From an uncultured Gallionellaceae bacterium (GTDB lineage Bacteria; Pseudomonadota; Gammaproteobacteria; Burkholderiales; Gallionellaceae): 64,000 bases of DNA. The position numbers and the translations under genes are program-made. The stretch lies in contig CAINCU010000061.1 in the NCBI GenBank assembly GCA_903847155.1, positions 1-64,000 on the forward strand, given 5' to 3'. The notes under the pieces were generated by a model. That model searched no databases. It worked only from the letters and a program-made list of their open reading frames with translations, and had not been told where the DNA came from. Below are positions 45,378 to 57,807 of the stretch, in pieces (the first letter of the stretch is position 1; every line of letters begins with the position of its first letter).

Positions 45378-48017
45378 TCACAGCCCTGAGCGCCGCGCCC
45401 TCCAACGCACCAGCGCCTTGCGCGCCTCTTCCAACAGCCACATACCCAATCCGAACGGCAAGATGAACAGCCACACTCCGACAACGAGCGGTGCAGTGCC
45501 GAACAGCGCATTGCCCCACGGGGTGTAGACGATGAGCAATAGCAACACCAGTTCGAAGATGATGCCGTAGACGATCAAGGGATTGCGGCGATGGCCACGG
45601 CTGAAGGCGGATAAGACGGGATGGCGGCACAGGAAGATGTTGACGACTTGCATCATGACGATGGCCGAGAGACAGGCTGCGGTGCCCTGAAAATAGAGGC
45701 TGTCGTGCTGCCCCAGTGCTTCACCGAACTGCCAGCCGCCGCCATACAGCACGAAGAAGAATGCGGCCATGGCCGCTGCCGCTTCCAGCAAGCCGAGGAA
45801 CAGATAAACGCGCATCAGCATTCCCCAACTGAGCAGACGTTCGCTGCTGGTGCGCGGCGGTCGGCGCATGATGCCGGGGTCGGGTTTTTCCGCGCCCAGC
45901 GCCAGCGCAGGCAAGGTGTCGGTGCCGAGGTCGATGGCAAGGATCTGGATCACGGTGAGCGGCAACGGAATCTTGAACAGCGCGAAAGCCAGATAGGGCA
46001 CCAGTTCCGCCACGTTGTGGGTGAGGATGTAAGTCAGGAATTTGCGCAGGTTGTCGAACACGGCGCGACCTTCCTCAATGGCGGCGACGATGGTGGCGAA
46101 GTGATCGTCGAGCAGGACGATGTCGGCGGATTCCTTGGCGACATCGGTGCCGCTGATGCCCATGGCGATGCCGATGTCGGCGCACTTCAGCGCGGGCGCA
46201 TCGTTCACGCCGTCGCCGGTCACCGCGACGATGTCGCCACGGCGCTGCAAGGCTTGCACGATGCGCATCTTCTGCTCGGCACTGCTGCGCGCGAAAATCA
46301 ATTCGGGTTCGTCGAGCAGCAGGTTCAAGTCGGTATCGGACATATTGCGCAACTTGTCGCCGCTGACCGCCAGCGGCTTTTGCGCCAGCCCGATCTCGTG
46401 CGCCAGTGCGCTGGCGGTGTGCGGATGGTCGCCGGTGATCATGATGACGCGGATACCGGCCAGATGGCAGGTGGCAATCGCTTCAGCCACACCGGGTCGC
46501 GGCGGATCGACAAGGCCAATTAGTCCGGCGAAGATTAATTCGGTTTCGCGCTCTTTGGTGAGTTGCGCGCGGTAAGCAAAGGCGATCACGCGCAAGCCCT
46601 GCTCCGTCATCTGCTCCTGCGCTGCCAGCAATTTAGCGCGCCCTGCTTCGTCGAGCGGCAATATCTTCCCTTGCAACAGTATTGTGTCGCACAACGGCAG
46701 CACACTCTCCGGCGCGCCTTTGCAATACAGCATCTGCCCCTGCGGCGTGTCGCAGATCACCGACATGCGCTTGCGTTCGGTGTCGAACGGAATCTCATCC
46801 ACGCGCGAGAACAGCGCACCATCCGGCGCACCTTGCAACAGCGCCACTTCCATCGGGTCGCCCTGCCATTCTTCATGGCCGTCGCGTTGTACGCGGCGCA
46901 GGTCGTGGCAGTGGCGCATGATGGCGTAAAGCGGTTCGGCTTCGCCTAATTCGCCAGGTGTCCGCAATTCTCCGGAATAATAAAATTGCCGGATGCTCAT
47001 GCGGTTCTGCGTCAGCGTGCCGGTCTTGTCGCTGCAAATCACGCTGGCCGAACCCAGCGTCTCCACTGCGGGAAGGTGGCGCACCAGCGCGTTCTTCTTC
47101 GCCATGCGCTGCGTCGCCATCGCCAGCGACAGGGTGACGGTGGGCAGCAAACCTTCCGGCACGTTGGCGACGATGATGCCGATGGCGAAAATAAAATTGC
47201 CCCAGAACGACAAGCCGAGCAAATGACCGATGAGGAAGAACACCGCGCCGAGCAGGATGGCGAACAAGCCCACCAGCCGCGACAGGCGCGCGATTTCTAT
47301 TTGCAGCGGCGACAACGGTTCGCGCACAACTTGCGTGAGGCGCGCGATGTTACCGAACTCGGTATGCATGCCGGTGGCATACACCATGGCTTTCGCCTCG
47401 CCCGAGATTAGCGAAGTCCCGGCATGCAGAATGTCGCGCCGCAATGCGACTTGTTCTTCGTTGGTGGTGCCGGTGTCGCGCGACTTGGGCAGCGATTCGC
47501 CGGTGAGATTGGAAGTGTTAACGCGCACGCCGAATGCTTCGATCAAACGGCAGTCGGCGGGCACATCGTCACCTGCCGCCAACACCACCACGTCGCCCGG
47601 CACCAGTTCCGCCACCAGCAGTTGCACCGCACGGCCATCGCGCAGCGCAGTGGTATGGCGCGGCAACAGGTTGCGCAACGCGGTCAGGGCTTTTTCCGCG
47701 CGGTATTCCTGCCAGAACGAGAACAGGCCGTTGACCACGATCACGCCAAGCACGGCATAACCCAGCATCGCCATGCCCTGCCCCGGTTCACGCCACTCGG
47801 CGAAGAACGCCAGCCCCGCCGCCACCCACAGGATCAGCGCGAAGAAGTGGGTAAATTCCTTGAGCAGTCTGCCCAGCAGCGACTGCCCGGCGATCTTCTC
47901 AAGTTGGTTGGCACCGTATTTCGCCAGCCGTTGCTCGGCCTCGGCTTGCGACAACCCTTGCGCACTGCTATGCAGATGCGCGTAGAGCTTTTCGATGTCA
48001 TGACGGTGTGGATTCAC
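45378..48017 (-). CDS. P2-type cation-transporting P-type ATPase
   Basis: An 879-residue inner-membrane pump. All core motifs are present: actuator TGESLP, M4 motif NVPEGLLPTVTLSLA, phosphorylation site CSDKTGTLTQNRM, nucleotide-binding YCKGAPESVLP, hinge TGDGVNDAPALKCADIGIAMG. M5-M6 includes NVAELVPYLAFALF and AIDLGTDTLPALALG. The PEGLL sequence recalls the Na/K-type P2C branch rather than SERCA, but bacterial homologues may move Ca, Na or other ions. It converges on the histidine-kinase gene with no gap. Confidence 0.93.
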   Translation of the reverse strand: MNPHRHDIEKLYAHLHSSAQGLSQAEAEQRLAKYGANQLEKIAGQSLLGRLLKEFTHFFALILWVAAGLAFFAEWREPGQGMAMLGYAVLGVIVVNGLFSFWQEYRAEKALTALRNLLPRHTTALRDGRAVQLLVAELVPGDVVVLAAGDDVPADCRLIEAFGVRVNTSNLTGESLPKSRDTGTTNEEQVALRRDILHAGTSLISGEAKAMVYATGMHTEFGNIARLTQVVREPLSPLQIEIARLSRLVGLFAILLGAVFFLIGHLLGLSFWGNFIFAIGIIVANVPEGLLPTVTLSLAMATQRMAKKNALVRHLPAVETLGSASVICSDKTGTLTQNRMSIRQFYYSGELRTPGELGEAEPLYAIMRHCHDLRRVQRDGHEEWQGDPMEVALLQGAPDGALFSRVDEIPFDTERKRMSVICDTPQGQMLYCKGAPESVLPLCDTILLQGKILPLDEAGRAKLLAAQEQMTEQGLRVIAFAYRAQLTKERETELIFAGLIGLVDPPRPGVAEAIATCHLAGIRVIMITGDHPHTASALAHEIGLAQKPLAVSGDKLRNMSDTDLNLLLDEPELIFARSSAEQKMRIVQALQRRGDIVAVTGDGVNDAPALKCADIGIAMGISGTDVAKESADIVLLDDHFATIVAAIEEGRAVFDNLRKFLTYILTHNVAELVPYLAFALFKIPLPLTVIQILAIDLGTDTLPALALGAEKPDPGIMRRPPRTSSERLLSWGMLMRVYLFLGLLEAAAAMAAFFFVLYGGGWQFGEALGQHDSLYFQGTAACLSAIVMMQVVNIFLCRHPVLSAFSRGHRRNPLIVYGIIFELVLLLLIVYTPWGNALFGTAPLVVGVWLFILPFGLGMWLLEEARKALVRWRARRSGL

Positions 48018-48066
48018 GATGTTCAGTCAGGAATAATTTCCCCAGCAAAACTTTGATTAAGTCCAT

Positions 48067-48090
48067 TCGCCCTGAGCTTGTCGAAGGGCA
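48067..48090. repeat. REP-like palindrome CGCCCTGAGCTTGTCGAAGG
   Basis: TCGCCCTGAGCTTGTCGAAG followed by GGCA is the well-known REP-type sequence seen in many proteobacterial genomes. Its arms GCCCT and AGGGC pair. It lies between the ATPase and the next membrane gene. Confidence 0.6.
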
Positions 48091-48111
48091 AGAGTATTAC
48101 TGCATCTGCCC

Positions 48112-48699
48112 CTATGCTTCCTTGCCCAGTTCGTTGCGGTACGCTTCAAGTCTGCTATGGTAGTTTTTGGCATCGCCGTATGCTAGAAAATTTCTGTAAC
48201 GCAAATGCGCACTGAGGATTTTGCTGGCATGTTTGATCGGGCAGAAATACTGCTCGGTGCGCGCGATGATCTCGGTCGCGTAGGCCAGCAGGCCGACTGC
48301 ATACGAACAATACATGCAGTGCCCTTTTTCAAAAAAATTCAGGTATGCCAGGTGCTGATGATCCAGCACCAGATAATTCCCGCGTTTGACCAGGGTTATG
48401 CCGTAGATGGGGAAGCAGGTCAGTTGATAGAAGCTGACGCACACGTCGAGCACCAGCATCGGAACAAGCATGGCGTAGATGATGGGCATGGTAATAAAAT
48501 TTTGCGGGCGGAACGCGATGATCCAGCGCAGTATGCCCAGCTTGACGCGCTTGTGCGCCTCCTTGATGGCTTGCTCGAATACCACGCGCTTGCCATCGAT
48601 CTGGTAGCGCAGGTTTTCTCCCTGTTCCTGCATGACCGTGTTCAATTCATCTTCGAGCGCGCTTATCTGGTCGAGAATCTGGTGAATCCTGCTGTTCAT
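48112..48699 (-). CDS. Membrane protein of unknown function
   Basis: A 195-residue protein starting MNSRIHQILDQISALEDELNTVMQ, a short coiled segment, followed by RWIIAFRPQNFITMPIIYAMLVPMLVLDV and VSFYQLTCFPIYGI, one or two membrane helices. The rest (HQHLAYLNFFEKGHCMYCSYAVGLLAYATEII) contains a Cys-x-x-Cys pair and looks partly buried. I do not recognise the family, although similar proteins occur in betaproteobacteria. The start was moved to 48699, where AGAGG precedes the ATG. Confidence 0.7.
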   Translation of the reverse strand: MNSRIHQILDQISALEDELNTVMQEQGENLRYQIDGKRVVFEQAIKEAHKRVKLGILRWIIAFRPQNFITMPIIYAMLVPMLVLDVCVSFYQLTCFPIYGITLVKRGNYLVLDHQHLAYLNFFEKGHCMYCSYAVGLLAYATEIIARTEQYFCPIKHASKILSAHLRYRNFLAYGDAKNYHSRLEAYRNELGKEA

Positions 48700-48798
48700 A
48701 ACGATCCTCTTTGGAGTGTGTGGACGAAGAACGCGATTGCGCCTGCGTGATGGCAGTATAGGCACTATCGCTGGTATCAGGAGGATTACTGACAAACT

Positions 48799-50004
48799 TC
48801 AATGCGCATCCAGAAGCAGATAAACACCCAACCCAACCATCACCATCCCGCTCATCAGCTTGAGCCAGCGTCCTTCTTTCTCTTGCAAGCGATGCTGGCT
48901 CAGCGTGATGACACCGATCGCCAGCACGATCACATCGTCCAGCATGTAGGCCGCATCGTATAGCAGCAGATAGCCGTAATAGCTCGCGCTATCCAGATGG
49001 CGCAGCGTCAGGATGCGCGTGAACAGCGCGGGAAAACCCGAGGTGCACATGAACTCGACGATCTGCACCAGCACCGCCAGCACGATGGTGCCGAGCAGCG
49101 CTGCTGTCATGTTTTCGGCATGCAGGATGCGCCGCATCCGCGCGTAGATGCCGGGTTTGGCGGCGACGGGAATCGACAATGAAATGCCCCAGCCGAATTT
49201 CCAGAAGTCCTTCAGGTTGAGCGCGCCCGCCAACAAGGCGATGACAGCGATGATGATTTCCGAAGCGCGCGAAAGACCGATTAACAGAAACAGATTGAGC
49301 CATGCCGCCATGAACACAAAATAGGCGATGCCTTCCACTGCCACAAAAGTGCCCGCGATAGCCAGCATGCGCGGACGATTGTTCAACGGTGCCAACAGCG
49401 AGATCATCAGGATCAACACCCACATTGAGCAGGGATTGAAACCGTCCAGCAGCCCCATGGCGAGGGTGAACAGCGGCAGGCCGACTTGCTCTAGCGTCAG
49501 CGTGTGACCGAAGAAATCGACAGAGTAGGTTTCCGGCTTGGGCGCTGGCATATCCGGCCCGCAATTCAAACTTGCTGCGGCCTCGCAACTCGCTGCGGTT
49601 TTGTCTGGCTCGCTTGGTGGATGCGCACGAACCAAGCTGTCGCGGATGAGATGGTCGGTCGCAGCCCCCTCGGAATAGCCGACGATCAGTTGCGCACCAA
49701 TCGCAAACGCGGGCACGCGCACCAGCGCATCACCGTGACTCTCGGCGATGCGCTGCAAGCGTTGCATGGCGGCGGGTTCGCGGCTCACATCGCGGATCAC
49801 GATGCGCAACGCGGGCTGTTCATGTTGGAGTCTTGCCAGAAATTCCTCAGCCTTGGCACAGTGCGGACAGCCTTGGCGCACGAAGACTTCGATGTCGGCT
49901 GCATCCTGAGTGGATGCGGGCGATCCTGCTGCAAACGTAAGCCCGCTCCAACCTGAAGTCAGCGCCAGCAACAGGAACAAAACATATTTGGTGATAGACC
50001 GCAT
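48799..50004 (-). CDS. Glutaredoxin-like domain fused to a DsbD/CcdA-like membrane domain
   Basis: A 400-residue protein. After a signal peptide (MRSITKYVLFLLLALTSGWS...), the periplasmic domain carries DIEVFVRQGCPHCAKAEEFLARL, a CPHC thioredoxin-fold active site, and GYSEGAATDHLI. A linker with ASCEAAASLNCGPDMP holds two further Cys. The C-terminal half has six to seven membrane helices: VGLPLFTLAMGLLDGFNPCS contains the DsbD/CcdA-like Asn-Pro-Cys, and VEFMCTSGFPALFTRIL has the second Cys. It should carry reductant across the membrane in the manner of DsbD. The start at 50004 has GGAGG eight bases ahead. Confidence 0.85.
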   Translation of the reverse strand: MRSITKYVLFLLLALTSGWSGLTFAAGSPASTQDAADIEVFVRQGCPHCAKAEEFLARLQHEQPALRIVIRDVSREPAAMQRLQRIAESHGDALVRVPAFAIGAQLIVGYSEGAATDHLIRDSLVRAHPPSEPDKTAASCEAAASLNCGPDMPAPKPETYSVDFFGHTLTLEQVGLPLFTLAMGLLDGFNPCSMWVLILMISLLAPLNNRPRMLAIAGTFVAVEGIAYFVFMAAWLNLFLLIGLSRASEIIIAVIALLAGALNLKDFWKFGWGISLSIPVAAKPGIYARMRRILHAENMTAALLGTIVLAVLVQIVEFMCTSGFPALFTRILTLRHLDSASYYGYLLLYDAAYMLDDVIVLAIGVITLSQHRLQEKEGRWLKLMSGMVMVGLGVYLLLDAH

Positions 50005-50294
50005 GGCTATACAGCCTCCGTTCAACATCTGATCCCGGTTTCGTCCCGCATTATAGCGGCGACGATTGAGAGTAGTTGTTCCATTCAACAGACTCATTGA
50101 CTCAAAGAATGTTGAAACTCAATATCCTCTCACACCATGACATTGCCAGCGTTCCGCTCACGAAAAGAGGCTCAATATGCACGCCATAATTCTTCAAGCA
50201 GCCGGTTCCTCTCTGCAACAAATCGAGTTGCCGATATCAGCATGCGGCAATGGAATAGATCAATCCGAGCAGGGATTTTAAAATCGAACCGCCC

Positions 50295-50360
50295 AGAAAC
50301 GCCCGTCAATAGGCGATCTACACCATATACATGATGGAGAAGGCCGTGAATATTGGTTGT
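50295..50360 (+). repeat. 70-bp dispersed hairpin repeat, full copy
   Basis: CAGAAACGCCCGTCAATAGG, CGATCTACACC, a loop, TGATGGAGAAGGCCGTGAA and TATTGGTTGTAG. Same orientation as those at 25888 and 36899. Confidence 0.85.
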
Positions 50361-50485
50361 AGATGAGATGGATATTTATTTCGAGTACGACGGCATTGAT
50401 TTCCGGAAGTAATCTTTCAGTTTGCCAGCACAGCTAACCAAGTTGCGCCTTCGCGCAACGCGGTATGCCTGACATACAAAAAAAC

Positions 50486-50503
50486 GGCCGGGGTAACCCG
50501 GCC
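50486..50503. terminator. Bidirectional Rho-independent terminator after icd
   Basis: GGCCGGG and CCCGGCC pair in a perfect 7-bp stem around a four-base loop. A T run follows on both strands (A run at 50477-50484 and a T-rich stretch from 50509). It lies 60 bp beyond the isocitrate dehydrogenase stop and probably ends the whole nine-gene transcript. Confidence 0.85.
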
Positions 50504-50563
50504 ATCAGTTTTTTTCTTCTTTTTTTCATTCCGGTCTAGCGCCGGAATCTCACCAGTTTTCCT

Positions 50564-54762
<4,199 letters not shown>

Positions 54763-54845
54763 GAGATCCTCATTAATAATTATTGATCGTTAAACTCGTC
54801 AGTCTTCGAAAGCATTTGATTGACTGCGAATCCTACGCAAATTAA

Positions 54846-54895
54846 AGGAGCTTGGCTCAGATTTTTTAATTTCAAAAAAGTCCGAGCCAGCTCCT
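54846..54895. repeat. Long imperfect stem-loop between aclA and acn
   Basis: AGGAGCTTGGCTCAGATTTTTT pairs imperfectly with AAAAAAGTCCGAGCCAGCTCCT around a 6-base loop. It lies in the 231-bp gap inside the operon. It could work as a processing or attenuation site, or an internal terminator. Confidence 0.55.
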
Positions 54896-54993
54896 GATTG
54901 ATACTTAGCTAATCCACGAATAATCCATTTTTCCGATCGTGCCTTTGGCTTGCGGAACAGATTTTCACGGGTTTGGCAAAATATACTATTCAG

Positions 54994-57696
54994 TTAAGAA
55001 ACGTGGTTGCACTGCGAAGCCGGTGTGCGTGTATCCATGTTACGTCCGCGATTGATGTGGTCGTCAATCTCACCTGCGCATCCGGCCATACGGCCAAACA
55101 GGAACGCGGTGAACGCCGCCATCTCCAGCGAGCTTTCGCTGAACTCGCCTTTACGGTAGCGCGACCACAGCAGTTTCAGCAGCATCGCGGCGATGATCGC
55201 ATCAATGTTGACGCAAAACACGTTGTTGGTCACCCCGTTGTCGAACAAGGCTTGCACCAGCGTGCGGTAGAAATCGTGGAACACGTTCTTTTCACCGCGC
55301 TCTTCAAACAGTTCCGCGATGTAAACCTCGCGCGGATCCTTGTTGACCTGATGTCCTTTGAACACCGGATGGTTGACACCCGGAATGTTTCGCACCGGCA
55401 GACCAAGCGCCTTGCCAGCCTTTTTCTCGGCACCGAATGCCTTGGCAAAATCCGTCGCCATTGCCTTGAGATCAAGACCATGGTTGACAGCACCCGCATC
55501 AGTCAGATTGGTTTTGCTAAAGCTCTCAATCAGGAACTGGATACCTTCAAAACCGTTACCACCGTGAGCGAATCCGGTATGCGTCAGGAAGCCGATCATG
55601 CCCTTGTTAATCTGCACACGTTCCGGCGATTCAGGACCGTCGGCGGATACAGCGCCCTTGCAGCCCTGTGCCGAAATAGTGCCAACACCATTGGAAATAA
55701 TCAGACCCAGCATGACCTGGAACGGGAACAGGCTTGCTTCTGTCGGCTTCTCACCCAGCAAGGCAAGATAAGCCAACTGCGTGATGGTCCACGACTCCAG
55801 AATCTCCTGATTGTCGAAACCGCAGAACTTGCTCGTCTGATGATTCTTGGCCTCGGTCGAAGCACCGATGATGACCGCAAACAGATGGGCATACCAAGGC
55901 AGATTGCGCACGGTCAGACGTGAGATACGCTTGCGAATCAGCGGCTCCCAAGCGATGGTCGTGGTCAGTGCGGCGATCACGGCATCCGTAGTCGGGTAGC
56001 CTTTCAGCGAACGCAAATATTTCACGAAGACGGATTTGGCACCGCGCTTGTCAAAAGCCTTGAGCAGCGCCTCGGCTTGTGCATTCGGCGCTTTGCCCAA
56101 CAGGGTTGCGAGTTGTTCGGCACTGGCTGTTTCGGGCGCGATTTTGGCTAGTTCGTCGTCGCCCCTAGCCAGACCGGAATGGGCAAATAATTCAACCAGT
56201 GTGTCGGCAGCCTGACGTGCGTCGTCCACGCGTTTCGGGCCAAGCAGCGCGACAGCCGCGCTGATTGCCGTATTGGGAGAATTGCCAGCCTCACGTGCCG
56301 CATCTGCTGCAGCCAGCATGACTTCGCCGTGCAAATTAACACGTGCAGCCACTGCCAGATTGAACAGGGCATTGTCGTTGGCATCGTTGAGTTCACGCAC
56401 CAATGCCAGACACAGATTGGATTCCAATGGCTGCTTGGCAGTGTCCAGAATGGAAATGCCGTTGACCTTGGTGACTTGTGTCTTGGCATCCATCACCGAA
56501 CTGCCAGAACAATCCTTCATGGACTGGCGCGGGAAGATGGCACCAACGTGCTTGAGCAATTCAGCGATTTGTTCGTCATAAGGCGACAACGCCTTGACCA
56601 CCGGAATATTCAACGCGGGCGGCAGCTTCAAGCCTTGGTTGTCTCCAAACCACGGTTTCAATTCCAGATTGCCTTCCGGCGGAAAATCTTTCTCTACGCC
56701 GTTCAGCTTCATCACCGCTGTCAGTGCCAACGGGATGTGCGAGATGTTGGTGACCACCGCGCCTTTTTTCGAACACACCGGATTTTCAGGAGTAAAAATA
56801 TCTTTCACTTCGAATTTATCCATGAACCATTTTTCTTTGGCGCGTGCATCATCGCCAGATCCGGCGATAGCTCCAGCGTGGCCAACAGCGCGTGTCAGAT
56901 TGGCTTTCCAGCGCCCAACCACGCAAGCCACCACTGGCTTATCAAAGGTAACCGCTTCTTCGTAGTAACCGCCCGGCTCAGAATACAACACCGCCGCTTT
57001 GGTACGCGTATCGTTAGACATGGCGTAAGCGAACTCGGCAGTGGCAAAGTTGATATAGACATCCTTACCGCTTGAGATCAGCGTTGTCGTGCCCCAGCCA
57101 CCGATCGACAGATAGTTGGCGATGGTGGTGGTGAAGTTGCCGGAGTTTGAAAAAATGGCAACAGAGCCTTTGCGCAAAGTCTCTTCCGGCTTGTCGCCGC
57201 CCAGCGCGCCGCCGATGCGAATATGATTCCAGGAATCTGCCACACCCAGACAGTTGGCACCAAAAATATCCACGCCGCGCTGCTGTCCAAGCGCGCGAAT
57301 CTCGCGTGCATCATGCACCGAGGTTTTTTCGGTAAGGATGATGACCTTCTCGACATCAGGATTGATACGGATCAGTTCGGCGACACCGTCGCGTACGGCG
57401 GATGGTGGTAAATAAACGACACCGACGTTGAATTTGTGTCCTGCATCCAAACCTTCGCGCACGTTGTTGTAAACCGGAATGTTGCCAATGGGTGTCTCAA
57501 CGACTTGACCGCGACGTCCCGGCGAAGTGCCGAACACAATATTGCCACCCGAGTAAGCATGGCTAACCGGGGTTACGGAGCGGGATTCGTTCCCGGTGAT
57601 GTTCAGCACGCAAATGCGATCATCCTTGGTTGCAATATCGGCCAGCGAGCGGATGCCGACGAAGTATTTAAAGTTCTCGATTCCAGGCTTTCTCAT
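54994..57696 (-). CDS. aclA: ATP-citrate lyase, large subunit (type II-like)
   Basis: A 900-residue subunit. The first 350 residues resemble succinyl-CoA synthetase alpha: a CoA-binding Rossmann part and a ligase part with AVGHAGAIAGSGDDARAKEKW, in which His273 is the phosphohistidine. The C-terminal part (about 640-890) is the citrate-synthase-like citryl-CoA lyase domain, with GFLTHTGFAHGGNGFEG near 711 and VFCVNIDAIIAAMLLK near 835. The intervening 250 residues (about 390-640) are not seen in the ~610-residue Chlorobium AclA. With AclB it would cleave citrate with ATP and CoA to acetyl-CoA and oxaloacetate. The assignment to the poorly studied type II group is inferred from size and sequence. 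Confidence 0.85.
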   Translation of the reverse strand: MRKPGIENFKYFVGIRSLADIATKDDRICVLNITGNESRSVTPVSHAYSGGNIVFGTSPGRRGQVVETPIGNIPVYNNVREGLDAGHKFNVGVVYLPPSAVRDGVAELIRINPDVEKVIILTEKTSVHDAREIRALGQQRGVDIFGANCLGVADSWNHIRIGGALGGDKPEETLRKGSVAIFSNSGNFTTTIANYLSIGGWGTTTLISSGKDVYINFATAEFAYAMSNDTRTKAAVLYSEPGGYYEEAVTFDKPVVACVVGRWKANLTRAVGHAGAIAGSGDDARAKEKWFMDKFEVKDIFTPENPVCSKKGAVVTNISHIPLALTAVMKLNGVEKDFPPEGNLELKPWFGDNQGLKLPPALNIPVVKALSPYDEQIAELLKHVGAIFPRQSMKDCSGSSVMDAKTQVTKVNGISILDTAKQPLESNLCLALVRELNDANDNALFNLAVAARVNLHGEVMLAAADAAREAGNSPNTAISAAVALLGPKRVDDARQAADTLVELFAHSGLARGDDELAKIAPETASAEQLATLLGKAPNAQAEALLKAFDKRGAKSVFVKYLRSLKGYPTTDAVIAALTTTIAWEPLIRKRISRLTVRNLPWYAHLFAVIIGASTEAKNHQTSKFCGFDNQEILESWTITQLAYLALLGEKPTEASLFPFQVMLGLIISNGVGTISAQGCKGAVSADGPESPERVQINKGMIGFLTHTGFAHGGNGFEGIQFLIESFSKTNLTDAGAVNHGLDLKAMATDFAKAFGAEKKAGKALGLPVRNIPGVNHPVFKGHQVNKDPREVYIAELFEERGEKNVFHDFYRTLVQALFDNGVTNNVFCVNIDAIIAAMLLKLLWSRYRKGEFSESSLEMAAFTAFLFGRMAGCAGEIDDHINRGRNMDTRTPASQCNHVS

Positions 57697-57726
57697 TGCT
57701 TGTCACCTTTGCTAATTGTTCATTTT

Positions 57727-57806
57727 GTAGGTGGGCACGCTTTTGTGTCCACACTGACAGAGTTAATTTGGCATACGCGTGGGCACAGAATCCGTGCCCA
57801 CCCTAC
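57727..57806. repeat. GTGGGCACG-type palindromic repeat between aclB and aclA
   Basis: GTAGGTGGGCACG (57727-57739) pairs with CGTGCCCACCCTAC (57793-57806), and an inner hairpin GTGGGCAC/GTGCCCAC sits inside the loop. It ends two bases before the aclB stop and fills most of the intercistronic gap. Repeats of this sequence occur in other betaproteobacterial genomes, as far as I recall. Confidence 0.65.
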
Positions 57807-57807
57807 T

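Larger units (their letters stand above)
50005..50563. other. Gene-free region with repeat and terminator
   Basis: 559 bp. It contains a 70-bp hairpin repeat (50295-50360) and a bidirectional terminator (50486-50503). The open frame at 50137-50334 runs into the repeat and lacks a ribosome binding site, so it is not called. Confidence 0.6.

Noticed and set aside
50137-50334. 65-codon plus-strand frame before the icd terminator
   Set aside because: Its end lies in a 70-bp repeat and its composition is not protein-like.
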